This document shows positions 7,948 through 16,045 of a stretch of DNA of 64,000 bases, piece by piece. A model generated the notes under the pieces. It ran no database searches and was not told the DNA's origin. It saw only the letters and a program-made list of their open reading frames with translations. The translations under genes were made by a program, and so were the position numbers. Every line of letters begins with the position of its first letter. Positions within the stretch are counted from its first letter, which is position 1. The stretch is from Dehalococcoidia bacterium (GTDB lineage Bacteria; Chloroflexota; Dehalococcoidia; E44-bin15), in NCBI GenBank assembly GCA_041649635.1, contig JBAZMV010000001.1:124001-188000 (forward strand), in the 5' to 3' direction.

Positions 7948-9468
7948 ATGCTCGCAAAAGTATTAAGCTGCGCCGTGGTCGGCCTTGAAGGCTGCATCGT
8001 AGAGGTGGAGATAGATATTTCACCCGGCCTGCCTGCATTCAACATCGTAGGATTGCCGGATACCGCGGTGCAGGAGGCCAAGGAGAGGGTCCGCGCAGCT
8101 ATCAAAAACAGCGGACTGTACTTCCCTGCCAAACGCATCACGGTTAACCTGGCCCCCGCCGACATGAAGAAAGAAGGCCCGGCCTACGACCTGCCGATAG
8201 CCGTAGGCATACTGATATGCTCGGGACAAATACAAGCGGATGTCTCAGACACGGCACTCCTCGGCGAACTGTCGCTGGACGGCAGCCTGCGCCACACTCA
8301 CGGAATCCTGCCCATGGTGGCCCTTGCTGCTGACAACAGCCTTCATTCCGTCTTCGTCCCGGCCGTTGACGCCCGCGAGGCCTCGCTGGTGCAGGAAGCA
8401 AAGATACTGCCCGTCAATTCGCTATCGGAGCTGGCGCGGCATCTGAATCGTAACGAATGCATATCTTACTATGTGCCGGAGGAGGAACTGCAGAATACGT
8501 CAATCATGTCCGCGACAGACCTGGCGGACATCAAGGGGCAAGAGCACGTAAAGCGCGGGCTGGAGGTGGCCGCGGCGGGAGGACACAACTTCCTCATGAG
8601 CGGGCCGCCGGGCAGCGGCAAAACCCTACTCGCGCGCTCCCTGCCGTCGATACTGCCGAAGATGAGCAGGGCTGAGGCTCTTGAGGTGACGAAGATTTAC
8701 AGCATCAGCGGCCTGCTGCCGTCGGACACCCCGCTGATAATGCAGCGGCCCTACCGCGCCCCACATTACACCATCTCAAACGCCGGACTTGTCGGCGGCG
8801 GCAGGTGGCCCAGGCCGGGCGAGATTAGCCTGAGCCACCGGGGCGTGCTCTTCCTCGACGAGCTGCCCGAGTTCGGGCACAACGTGCTGGAGGTGCTGAG
8901 ACAGCCGCTGGAGGACAAGGTGGTGAGTATCAGCAGAGCGCAGGGCAGCGTCACCTTTCCTGCCAACTTCATGCTGCTTGCGGCCATGAATCCGTGCCCG
9001 TGCGGATACTTCGGCGATCCGATAAAGGAGTGCACCTGTTCGCCGGGCACAATATCGCGATATCAGAAACGCATCAGCGGCCCTCTCCTGGACCGGATAG
9101 ACATGTTCGTGCAGGTGCCGCGCATAGAATACGAGAAGCTGGCTGATGACCACAAAGGCGAATCGTCCGAATTAGTACGTTCCAGGGTCGAGGAAGCACG
9201 AGAGATACAGCGCGCGAGGTTCGCCGGCACCAGGATAGTCTGCAACGCAGAGATGTCCCCCTCTCAGGTTAAGCTGTTCTGCCAGGTGGAATCCGAGGCG
9301 CAGCAGCTGTTAAAAGCGGCCATGCAGCAGATGGCGCTCTCGGCGCGGGCCTTCCACCGCGTGCTCAAGCTGGCGCGCACCATCGCCGACCTGGCTAAGG
9401 AACCCGGCATTCACGTAAGCCATCTGGCCGAGGCGCTGCAGTACAGGCCGAGGAGCCTGATGCAGTAG
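7948..9468 (+). CDS. comM: YifB/ComM family Mg-chelatase-like AAA+ ATPase
   Basis: 506 residues, full family length. The N-terminal domain is ChlI-like (IVGLPDTAVQEAKERVRAA, VNLAPADMKKEGPAYDLPIA). The AAA+ core has Walker A GPPGSGKTLL (residues ~218-227) and Walker B GVLFLDELPEF. CPCGYFGD with ECTCSP forms a Cys cluster typical of the family, and the C-terminal Mg-chelatase domain ends at ALQYRPRSLMQ. ComM is a hexameric helicase that drives branch migration during natural transformation. Type IV pilus genes lie just upstream, which suits a DNA-uptake role, although YifB proteins are widespread in non-competent bacteria too. It has its own promoter and is followed by a shared terminator. Confidence 0.93.
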   Translation: MLAKVLSCAVVGLEGCIVEVEIDISPGLPAFNIVGLPDTAVQEAKERVRAAIKNSGLYFPAKRITVNLAPADMKKEGPAYDLPIAVGILICSGQIQADVSDTALLGELSLDGSLRHTHGILPMVALAADNSLHSVFVPAVDAREASLVQEAKILPVNSLSELARHLNRNECISYYVPEEELQNTSIMSATDLADIKGQEHVKRGLEVAAAGGHNFLMSGPPGSGKTLLARSLPSILPKMSRAEALEVTKIYSISGLLPSDTPLIMQRPYRAPHYTISNAGLVGGGRWPRPGEISLSHRGVLFLDELPEFGHNVLEVLRQPLEDKVVSISRAQGSVTFPANFMLLAAMNPCPCGYFGDPIKECTCSPGTISRYQKRISGPLLDRIDMFVQVPRIEYEKLADDHKGESSELVRSRVEEAREIQRARFAGTRIVCNAEMSPSQVKLFCQVESEAQQLLKAAMQQMALSARAFHRVLKLARTIADLAKEPGIHVSHLAEALQYRPRSLMQ

Positions 9469-9520
9469 TCCGCAGCTTTGTATCCGATAATTCAGCGAGT
9501 CTTTCTCTCTAGTTAAAACA

Positions 9521-9555
9521 ATACACCGCCAACGATGTTGGCGGTGTATTTAATT
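9521..9555. terminator. Bidirectional intrinsic terminator
   Basis: A perfect 13-base stem, ATACACCGCCAAC (9521-9533) with GTTGGCGGTGTAT (9537-9549), encloses a 3-base loop. It is flanked by TTAATTT on the right and, for the other strand, by ATTGTTTTAACT. It lies between the convergent yifB and the small tail-anchor gene. Confidence 0.9.
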
Positions 9556-9577
9556 TCTTACTCAGATCAAATACTGT

Positions 9578-9754
9578 CTATTGCATATAACTCAGGGCTA
9601 CAGATATCGATACGGATATAATAATGATCGACAGTACAATAGCAACAAACTGCCAGGATATAAGAAAACGTTTCAGCGCAGCCTTGGCAGCTTCATCAGC
9701 CAGAGCGCGAGTCTCTTCATACTTGCTATCTACAACTTCCGGTAATCTTGACAT
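9578..9754 (-). CDS. 58-residue tail-anchored protein, mini-paralogue of the coiled-coil protein tail
   Basis: This short gene reads MSRLPEVVDSKYEETRAL, then ADEAAKAALKRFLISWQFV, then AIVLSIIIISVSISVALSYM and ends in Gln. The last ~32 residues match the tail of the 762-residue protein upstream almost position by position (FLTSWQFVAIVLAIIVIAVS there, FLISWQFVAIVLSIIIISVS here). The layout is a short charged helix followed by a C-terminal membrane anchor. It starts 31 bases after the large gene and ends just before the shared terminator, so the two are probably co-transcribed. No strong ribosome site is visible (TTGAAG). Function unknown; co-assembly in the membrane with the large protein is my inference. 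Confidence 0.75.
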   Translation of the reverse strand: MSRLPEVVDSKYEETRALADEAAKAALKRFLISWQFVAIVLSIIIISVSISVALSYMQ

Positions 9755-9785
9755 ACGACTTCAACTCAACGTTAGTGTTGACTAC

Positions 9786-12074
9786 TTAGGCCATATAGGC
9801 CAAAGCTGATGCTATCGATACGGCTATGACAATGATTGCCAGCACAATGGCAACGAACTGCCATGAAGTGAGGAAGCTCTTAAGCACCATCTTGGCGGCC
9901 TCTATAGAACGCGCGTGCGCATCATCAACCGCTTTATCAACCATCCCCTGCGTTTTCTTCATGACATCGGAGAATGCGTCCTCGGTGGCTTTCACCGCTG
10001 CTTCAGCCTTGGACCTGGCTTCCGCAGCGACCTGCTCCGTCCTTCCTATCATAGCATCGGTCTTCTTCACCGCCTCGGCAGTAGCCGCCTCAGACTTACG
10101 CTCTACATCAACCGCGGTCTTCTCGGCCTTCTGCAGCATGGCCTCAACCTTCTTCAGCGCATCGGCGATAGCCTGTTCCGACTTCCGCTCAACATCAGCA
10201 GCGACCTTCTCGGACCTCAGCGCCATCGCCTCCGCTTTCTTCAGCGCATCGGCGATAGTCTCGTCGGACTTCCGTTTGACCTCAGCAGCGACCTCCTCGG
10301 ATTTCAGAGTCATCGCCTCTGCAGCCGCCAGCGCCCCGGCAACAGCGCCTTCGATAGCCTTAACCGACTCATCCGTCTTTGTCTGGATATCAGCCGCAAG
10401 TTTGGCAAGTGCTTCCAGGTAGACATGCATAGCGCGAACGGCGGCGATTACAGCTCTGTCTCCGGCCGCGCTGGCAAGATCGGAGGCCGCCCGGGCCTTC
10501 TCCGCCGTCTTTATTCCAGAGGCGGCCGCTTCCTTGGCCTGCCTGCCGGAATCGATAACCTTCTCGGCCAGCGTTCCCGACAAAGCGGAGGCGGCCCTGA
10601 GAGCTTCATCTCCGGCCAACTCGGCGAAATCGCATTTCCTGTCCAGCTCCTCCGCGGCGAACAACGCCTCCGCAGACGCTTTCTTCGCAGCCGCGCCGGC
10701 CTCCTGCGCTTTTTCGATATTATTTAAATTGGGAGCCTTTGTAACAACATCAACAGACGCGTCAGCCGCCTTTGCCGCTTCCTTCGCCTGCTTGATGGCC
10801 TCATTCGCAGATTTGATCGAGGCATCCACGGCATCACTGGCGATATAAGCCCTCTCCTGAGCCCTGAGCCCTTCCTCCTCGGCCCTGGCCGCCGTCTCCG
10901 AGGCTATCCTGTCCGCTAACTCAGCCACCTCGGCGGCTTTGGCCTCGATCTCTTGCTGCCTGCGGGCGGCATCGGCCGCTATCTGTTCCGCCCTGCGGGC
11001 TACCTCGTCCGCTATATCCTCAGCCCTGCCTGCCGCCCTTTCGGCGATCTCCACCGCCCTCCTCAACGCATCCGCTATAGCGCGATTAGCAGCCTCAATA
11101 GCGCTGTCGCCGGCGATATTCGCGGCATCGGAAGCGCCGCGTGCTTTATCAAATAACTTCAGCCCGGAGGCCGCCGCGTTCCTGGCCTGAGTACCGGCCT
11201 CGGCAACCTTTTCTCCCAGAACACCGGTCAAAGTGGAGGCAGCCTTAAGCGCCTCATCCCCGGCTAACTGAGCGAAATCCGCCTTCCGCGCTACTTCCTC
11301 AGCGGCGGCCAGCGTCAAAGCCGATTCCCTCTTGGCCTGGGCGCCGGCCCTGCCGGCTAACTCGATATTATCTATGGTGGGCTTCGCAGACACCTCAGCG
11401 GCAGCCGTTTCAGCGGCCTTGGCCGCATCTTTGGCCTTCTTTATCGCCTCGCTCGCGGCTTTCATGGCTGCCTCTAAAGCCTCGGTGGAAGCATAGGCCC
11501 TCTCTTGAGCTTTAAGCCCCTCATCCTCAGACTGGGCCGCTATCTGATCCGCCGCGGTGCTGGCCACGCTTGCCACCTCTACAGCCTTGGCTTCAACTTC
11601 CTCCTGCTTACGGGCGACTTCCTCCGCAGCCTGTTTGGCCTCAGCGCCGGCCTGCGCGGCCCGCTCCGCTTCCTCCTGCGTCGCCTTTAATGCAGCTTCT
11701 GCTATCTTCTTAGCCTCTACTGAAGAGATATCCGCTTCCTTAGCCTTCTCTACGGCTTCCTTTGCCGCTTCCTCGGCCTTCTTAGCCGCTGCCTGAATAT
11801 CCTGTCCAGTCGTCTTTGCCTCTACCGCCTGCGCCCCCGCCTCAGCGGCGGCCTTAATCGCGGATTCAGCCGCCTTTCCCGCCTCCTTAGCAGCCTGTTC
11901 GGACCTGCGAAGAGCGTTAGCTATATCCCAGATATTCTCATCGATCTCATCCAAGATGGCTGGAAGCGTTTTTGTAGCTATCTTAAAAGTACCTTTGCGA
12001 GCGACTTCTTTCTCAGCTTCGGACTGCTCCGATTTCTTCTCTTCCTCGGGATCGCCTTCTGTTTTCTTTGCCAT
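9786..12074 (-). CDS. Giant Ala-rich coiled-coil protein with C-terminal membrane anchor
   Basis: 762 residues from the ATG at 12074, which has AAGGAG 6 bases upstream; the in-frame TTG at 12092 lacks one. Nearly all of it is Ala/Glu/Lys/Arg-rich helix. Two ~190-residue internal repeats share landmarks such as EEGLRAQERAY, AGDEALRAAS and the linker KAPNLNNIE/KPTIDNIE. A third part repeats a ~30-residue unit (SEEVAAEVKRKSDETIADAL and variants). The last 26 residues are one hydrophobic helix (FVAIVLAIIVIAVSIASALAYM). This predicts a long rod fixed to the membrane by its tail. I recognise no family; such repeats resemble apolipoprotein- or LEA-like helices only by composition. Base composition matches the flanks. 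Possible roles are envelope organisation, membrane curvature or stress protection (inference). Confidence 0.85.
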   Translation of the reverse strand: MAKKTEGDPEEEKKSEQSEAEKEVARKGTFKIATKTLPAILDEIDENIWDIANALRRSEQAAKEAGKAAESAIKAAAEAGAQAVEAKTTGQDIQAAAKKAEEAAKEAVEKAKEADISSVEAKKIAEAALKATQEEAERAAQAGAEAKQAAEEVARKQEEVEAKAVEVASVASTAADQIAAQSEDEGLKAQERAYASTEALEAAMKAASEAIKKAKDAAKAAETAAAEVSAKPTIDNIELAGRAGAQAKRESALTLAAAEEVARKADFAQLAGDEALKAASTLTGVLGEKVAEAGTQARNAAASGLKLFDKARGASDAANIAGDSAIEAANRAIADALRRAVEIAERAAGRAEDIADEVARRAEQIAADAARRQQEIEAKAAEVAELADRIASETAARAEEEGLRAQERAYIASDAVDASIKSANEAIKQAKEAAKAADASVDVVTKAPNLNNIEKAQEAGAAAKKASAEALFAAEELDRKCDFAELAGDEALRAASALSGTLAEKVIDSGRQAKEAAASGIKTAEKARAASDLASAAGDRAVIAAVRAMHVYLEALAKLAADIQTKTDESVKAIEGAVAGALAAAEAMTLKSEEVAAEVKRKSDETIADALKKAEAMALRSEKVAADVERKSEQAIADALKKVEAMLQKAEKTAVDVERKSEAATAEAVKKTDAMIGRTEQVAAEARSKAEAAVKATEDAFSDVMKKTQGMVDKAVDDAHARSIEAAKMVLKSFLTSWQFVAIVLAIIVIAVSIASALAYMA

Positions 12075-12298
12075 CTTCGTCTCCTTATTCAAATCCCAGC
12101 TATTACGATATATTTCCTATAATACAAATGTCCCAGCACCGATACCGGAACTGGGACCGTAACCTAACAGCTTGTTCTAGCTATAGTTCTCCAAATTCAG
12201 CAACATACCCCACAACTCCGCACCCTGATTCGTTCATCCCTGCTATAAATCCGACAATAATAATACCCCGCCTGGGGGCATATTGTGCAGACTGGTCA

Positions 12299-12327
12299 TA
12301 TATATCACATACATTAATCCTTGTCAA
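12299..12327 (-). promoter_or_regulatory. Promoter of the coiled-coil gene
   Basis: On the minus strand TTGACA (12327-12322), a 17-base spacer and TATATA (12304-12299). A second TTGACA half lies 13 bases further upstream. The predicted leader is ~218 bases, unusually long here. Confidence 0.6.
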
Positions 12328-12361
12328 TAATATTTGTCAAGCACAAAACAAGCGTATCTCA

Positions 12362-12391
12362 TTGACATGGCGTACACGCTTACACTAAAAT
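12362..12391 (+). promoter_or_regulatory. Promoter of alaS
   Basis: TTGACA (12362-12367), 18 bases and TAAAAT (12386-12391). Transcription would begin near 12398, so the leader is only about a dozen bases. Confidence 0.6.
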
Positions 12392-12410
12392 CACGTCGAA
12401 GGTGGCAAGA

Positions 12411-15400
12411 GTGAACATCAACGAAATTCGAGAGGCGTATCTTACTTTTTTTGAAGAGAAGGAACATCTGCGCGTAGCAAGCTCGTCTCTGGTTCCGAAG
12501 TCGGACCCGACCCTGCTGCTGACATCAGCGGGGATGGTGCAGTTCAAACGATACTTCACCGGAGAGGCGATACCCCCCAATCCGCGAATGACATCGTGTC
12601 AGAAGTGCTTCCGCGTGACGGACATCGATGATGTGGGTGATACGCGGCACCTCACTTTCTTCGAGATGCTGGGCAACTTCAGCGTCGGCGACTACTTCAA
12701 GAAGGAAGCTATCGCCTGGTCGTGGGAGTTCGTCACGGAGCGGCTCAAGATGCCGCCGGAGAGACTGTGGGTCACTATATACAAAGACGACGAAGAGGCG
12801 TTCCAGTACTGGCAGGACATCGGATTCCCCAAGGAGAAGATAAAGCGATTCGGGGATAAGGAGAACTTCTGGGGACCCGCAGGCGACAGCGGCCCCTGCG
12901 GCCCCTGCAGCGAGCTGCACTACGACTTCGGCGAGGGCATCGGATGCGGCAAATCCGACTGCGGCCCCAACTGCGAGTGCGGCCGCTTCGTTGAGATATG
13001 GAACCTGGTCTTCACGCAATACGACCAGCTCAAGGACGGCAGCCGCGTGCCGCTGCCCAAACCCAACATCGATACGGGCATGGGGCTGGAGCGCACCGCC
13101 GCGGTGATGCAGGGCGTGACGACGGTATATAAGACCGACGCATTCCAGCCCATGATCGAACATATCAGCAAACTGGCAGGCAAGCGCTACGGCGAGAACG
13201 AGGAGAACGACCGTGCCATACGCATACTCGCCGACCACTCGCGCGCGATAACATTCCTCATCGCCGACGGTGTGATACCCTCGAACGAGGGTCGCGGCTA
13301 CGTGTTGCGCCGGGTGTTGCGCCGCGCCGCGCTCTTCGGCAGGAACCTGGGATTGGAGGAGCTTTTCCTCTGCAACCTGGCTACAGAGGTCATCAAACAT
13401 ATGGGTGCCGCATACCCTGAACTCAAGCGCGAGCAGAAGCATATCCTAGCCACCATCGAGGCCGAGGAATCGAGATTCCGCGAGACGCTCAACGTCGGCC
13501 TGAACCTGCTGGACTCAACTATACAGAACACATTCACAAGAATGTTAGAAGACACCGAATTTAAACAGGCCATAAAGACAATGCAGTCGACTACAAATGG
13601 CCTTGTGAAGGGTATACAATCACTCAAAATCCCAGAAGAAACTTTTAAAGTATTTGAGACCATTAAATCACGAACTGACGAGTTCGAAAAAGCTTTGCAA
13701 TCATTAAAGATCCCAGAAGAAACTCTCAAATCATTAGAAGTACTAGGGCAAGCTATGCAACCTTTATCCGAAGAAGTTCGCAAGTCTTCCGAAGCACTAG
13801 AACAAGCTATGCAACCTTTATCCGAAGAAGTTCGCAAGTCTTCCGAAGCACTAGAACAAGCTATGCAACCTTTATCCGAAGAAATTCGCAAGTCTTCCGA
13901 AGCACTAGAACAAGCTATGCAACCTTTGCTAAAAGAATTCGCGGCAGCTTCTGATATAATGTCGAAAACTTTAAATGCTTCTAGAATTACTGGCTCTCAA
14001 CTTTTCAAGCTATACGATACCTACGGCTTCCCTCTCGATGTTACAAAGGAAGTCGCAGACGAGCACGGCCTGAAAGTAGACATGGAAGGCTTCGAACGCG
14101 AGATGGACAAGCAGCGCGAGAAGGCCCGCTCCGCGCACAAGTTCAAGGTGGACGACAAAGCCGCGGCCAGGGTATATACAAAGGAGAACCTGCCGGAGGT
14201 AAGATTCGTCGGCGACGACTGCTCCAGGCTCAAACACCGCAGCGATATTTTAATAATGACCGCTAAAGGCGCGAAGACGGCGAAGTTGTCGCAGGGCGAC
14301 GAGGGCGAGATAGTGCTGCACGAGACGCCGTTCTACGGCGAGATGGGCGGACAGGTGGGCGATATCGGCGAAATCATCGGCCCGCACGGGCGTTTCATAG
14401 TGGAGGATACATATCACATAGGACACGAGTTGACCGTGCACCACGGCAAGGTGAAAGAGGGTTATATCACCACCGAGGACACCGCTGAGGCCAGCGTAGA
14501 CGAGCAGCGCCGCCGCGACATCGCGCGCAACCACACGGCAACCCACCTGCTCCAGGCGGCGCTGAGGCAGGTGCTGGGCGAGCACATACGGCAGTCCGGC
14601 TCGCTGGTGGCGCCCGATTATTTCCGCTTCGACTTCACCCACCAGAAGGCGCTTACTAGAAATGAGTTGATTAAAGTACAGCGCATCGTGAACGATTTCA
14701 TACGCCGCGACTATAAAGTGACGGCGACAAATATGCACTACAAGGAAGCCGTTGACATCGGCGCGCTGGCCTTCTTTGACGAGAAGTACGCCGACGAGGT
14801 GCGCGTGATGCAGGTCGGCAAGCCGTCTATATCCACAGAGCTGTGCGGAGGCTGCCACGTCTCTGCCACGGGAGAGATTGCTTTCATGTGCATCACCGGC
14901 GAGAGCAGCATCGGCGCGGGCATACGGCGCATAGAGGCCGTCACCGGAAGGGGCGCCGAGCGATACATTGAAAGCAAACAGGAGATGATCGACGAGATCG
15001 CGGCGGCGCTCAAGACCAAGCCCGCCGACATCTTAAATCGGATATCCTCACTACAGAAAGAGATCGAGGCCATGCGCAAGAAAGCGGCGAGCACGGAGCA
15101 GCAATCGCTCAAGGGAGACGCCGCATCGCTCATCGACAAGATAGTCGATATAAACGGTGTGCGCGTGCTGGCAGCCAGGGTCGACGCGACGGACATGGAC
15201 GCACTGCGCAGAATGGGCGACCACATAAAGGAGCAGGCTGGCAGCGTTCTGCTGGTGCTGGCGGCGGAGTTCGACAGCCAGGCTAATTTCATCGCCATGG
15301 CGACACCGGATCTGGTCGCCAAAGGTCAAAGCGCCGGACATATCATTAAACATATCACGCAGGCGGCCGGCGGCCGCGGCGGCGGCAGGGCGGAGACGGG

Positions 15401-15491
15401 GCAGGGCGGATGCAAGGACGCGGCAAAGATAGACGAAGCCCTGAAAATGGTAAGGGAATTGGTGACCGAACATGGCCATCATCGGGCTTGA
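12411..15491 (+). CDS. alaS: Alanyl-tRNA synthetase with a large coiled-coil insertion
   Basis: 1026 residues from the GTG at 12411, preceded by AAGGTGG; the family start xxNEIREAYLxFFEEKxH fits this rather than the GTG at 12402. It charges tRNA-Ala. The class II core is complete (RVASSSLVP, TSCQKCFRVTDI, PNIDTGMGLERTA). The editing domain carries HTATH and the CGGCH zinc site, and the C-terminal domain ends in the Gly-rich GGRGGGRAETGQGG. Between LNLLD and ITGSQLFKLYDTYGFP, where relatives have a short linker, 157 extra codons (13515-13985) are inserted in frame. They are AT-richer and contain tandem repeats. Without them the length would be ~869, normal for the family. The 3' end overlaps ruvX by 20 bases. 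Confidence 0.97.
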   Translation: MNINEIREAYLTFFEEKEHLRVASSSLVPKSDPTLLLTSAGMVQFKRYFTGEAIPPNPRMTSCQKCFRVTDIDDVGDTRHLTFFEMLGNFSVGDYFKKEAIAWSWEFVTERLKMPPERLWVTIYKDDEEAFQYWQDIGFPKEKIKRFGDKENFWGPAGDSGPCGPCSELHYDFGEGIGCGKSDCGPNCECGRFVEIWNLVFTQYDQLKDGSRVPLPKPNIDTGMGLERTAAVMQGVTTVYKTDAFQPMIEHISKLAGKRYGENEENDRAIRILADHSRAITFLIADGVIPSNEGRGYVLRRVLRRAALFGRNLGLEELFLCNLATEVIKHMGAAYPELKREQKHILATIEAEESRFRETLNVGLNLLDSTIQNTFTRMLEDTEFKQAIKTMQSTTNGLVKGIQSLKIPEETFKVFETIKSRTDEFEKALQSLKIPEETLKSLEVLGQAMQPLSEEVRKSSEALEQAMQPLSEEVRKSSEALEQAMQPLSEEIRKSSEALEQAMQPLLKEFAAASDIMSKTLNASRITGSQLFKLYDTYGFPLDVTKEVADEHGLKVDMEGFEREMDKQREKARSAHKFKVDDKAAARVYTKENLPEVRFVGDDCSRLKHRSDILIMTAKGAKTAKLSQGDEGEIVLHETPFYGEMGGQVGDIGEIIGPHGRFIVEDTYHIGHELTVHHGKVKEGYITTEDTAEASVDEQRRRDIARNHTATHLLQAALRQVLGEHIRQSGSLVAPDYFRFDFTHQKALTRNELIKVQRIVNDFIRRDYKVTATNMHYKEAVDIGALAFFDEKYADEVRVMQVGKPSISTELCGGCHVSATGEIAFMCITGESSIGAGIRRIEAVTGRGAERYIESKQEMIDEIAAALKTKPADILNRISSLQKEIEAMRKKAASTEQQSLKGDAASLIDKIVDINGVRVLAARVDATDMDALRRMGDHIKEQAGSVLLVLAAEFDSQANFIAMATPDLVAKGQSAGHIIKHITQAAGGRGGGRAETGQGGCKDAAKIDEALKMVRELVTEHGHHRA
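13515..13985 (+). repeat. In-frame repeat insertion inside alaS
   Basis: A 471-base segment, clearly AT-richer than its flanks, encodes ~157 residues of predicted coiled coil. The first half has two copies of QSLKIPEETxK. At 13749-13910 three 54-base units stand in perfect register (starts 13749, 13803, 13857; partial fourth at 13911), each coding 18 residues QAMQPLSEEVRKSSEALE. The insertion falls at a surface loop between the catalytic part and the start of the editing domain, judged from family order. Confidence 0.9.
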
Positions 15492-15876
15492 TGTCGGCGA
15501 TAAACACATCGGCGTCGCCATGGCGGTCGGCAGCGTGGCTATCCCCGTCGCCGTTATCGGGAGGACGGAGGAAGCGGACGATTTGGAGCGGATTGCGGCG
15601 CTGGCACGTGACTATGAGACCGAGCTTATCGTTATCGGGTTGCCGCGCTCCATGGACGGCACCGTCGGCGCCCAGGCTAATCTGGTTCTCGATTTCGCCA
15701 AGTCGCTCTCGAACCACATAGACATTCCGATTGAGATGTGCGACGAACGCCTGACCACCGTGATAGCGGATCGATTGATGCGGGAAAGCGGCGTCAAGCG
15801 CAAGAAACGCAAGGCCAATATCGACGCCATGGCCGCCGCCGTCATCTTGCAGGCTTACATCGACGGAGCGAAATGA
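15472..15876 (+). CDS. ruvX: Holliday-junction resolvase-like protein RuvX (YqgF)
   Basis: 134 residues with an RNase H-like fold. The motif GLDVGDKHIGVA (residues ~5-16) supplies the first catalytic Asp, LPRSMDGTVGAQA the conserved loop, and DERLTT the second acidic site; AAAVILQAY closes the domain. Proposed roles are 16S rRNA 5'-end maturation and junction resolution. It overlaps the end of alaS by 20 bases, a conserved pairing in many bacteria, so it is translated from the same message. Confidence 0.93.
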   Translation: MAIIGLDVGDKHIGVAMAVGSVAIPVAVIGRTEEADDLERIAALARDYETELIVIGLPRSMDGTVGAQANLVLDFAKSLSNHIDIPIEMCDERLTTVIADRLMRESGVKRKKRKANIDAMAAAVILQAYIDGAK

Positions 15877-15883
15877 TGTAGAG

Positions 15884-15959
15884 GTAGGGTGGGTAGAGCG
15901 CAGCGAAACCCACCACAATATATTATGACGGTGGATTCCGGCATTCGACGGAATGACGA
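15884..15959. repeat. Two short intergenic repeats after ruvX
   Basis: At 15884-15915 is an inverted GTAGGGTGGGT/ACCCACC element; related ones lie at 26981 and 27857. At 15932-15959 is TGGATTCCGG followed by CGGAATGACG, related to 27049-27076 (inverted) and 35200-35247. Both look like common short interspersed repeats. Confidence 0.7.
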
Positions 15960-15972
15960 ATAGGAACGTCCC

Positions 15973-16000
15973 GTAGGGGCAATTCATGAATTGCCCCTAC
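15973..16000. repeat. GTAGGGGC-family perfect 28-bp palindrome, core AATTCATGAATT
   Basis: Two 14-base arms are exactly self-complementary (GTAGGGGCAATTCA and its complement). It is followed by ACGATGACCGCAATATTGGGGG, shared in part with 35301-35345. Confidence 0.95.
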
Positions 16001-16045
16001 ACGATGACCGCAATATTGGGGGCCAGGGGGTTGATAATACATCAA

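Larger units (their letters stand above)
12075..12410. other. Divergent promoter region between coiled-coil gene and alaS
   Basis: This 336-base interval has no gene. It holds a leftward promoter (12299-12327), a rightward promoter (12362-12391) and an inverted repeat TCCCAG/CTGGGA (12131-12156) inside the ~218-base leader of the coiled-coil gene. No T-box signature was found. Confidence 0.7.

Noticed and set aside
9915..10727. Long plus-strand frames opposite the coiled-coil gene
   Set aside because: They are a by-product of the highly biased Ala/Glu/Lys codons; translations are Ser/Leu/Arg-rich without domains.
12075..12410. T-box leader for alaS
   Set aside because: The conserved AGGGTGGNACCGCG is absent and the predicted leader is about a dozen bases.
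12525..13442. Minus-strand frame of 305 codons opposite alaS
   Set aside because: alaS is certain; the reverse frame is a shadow.
13749..13928. CRISPR-like spacing of the 54-base repeats
   Set aside because: The units are contiguous, in frame and coding; there are no unique spacers.
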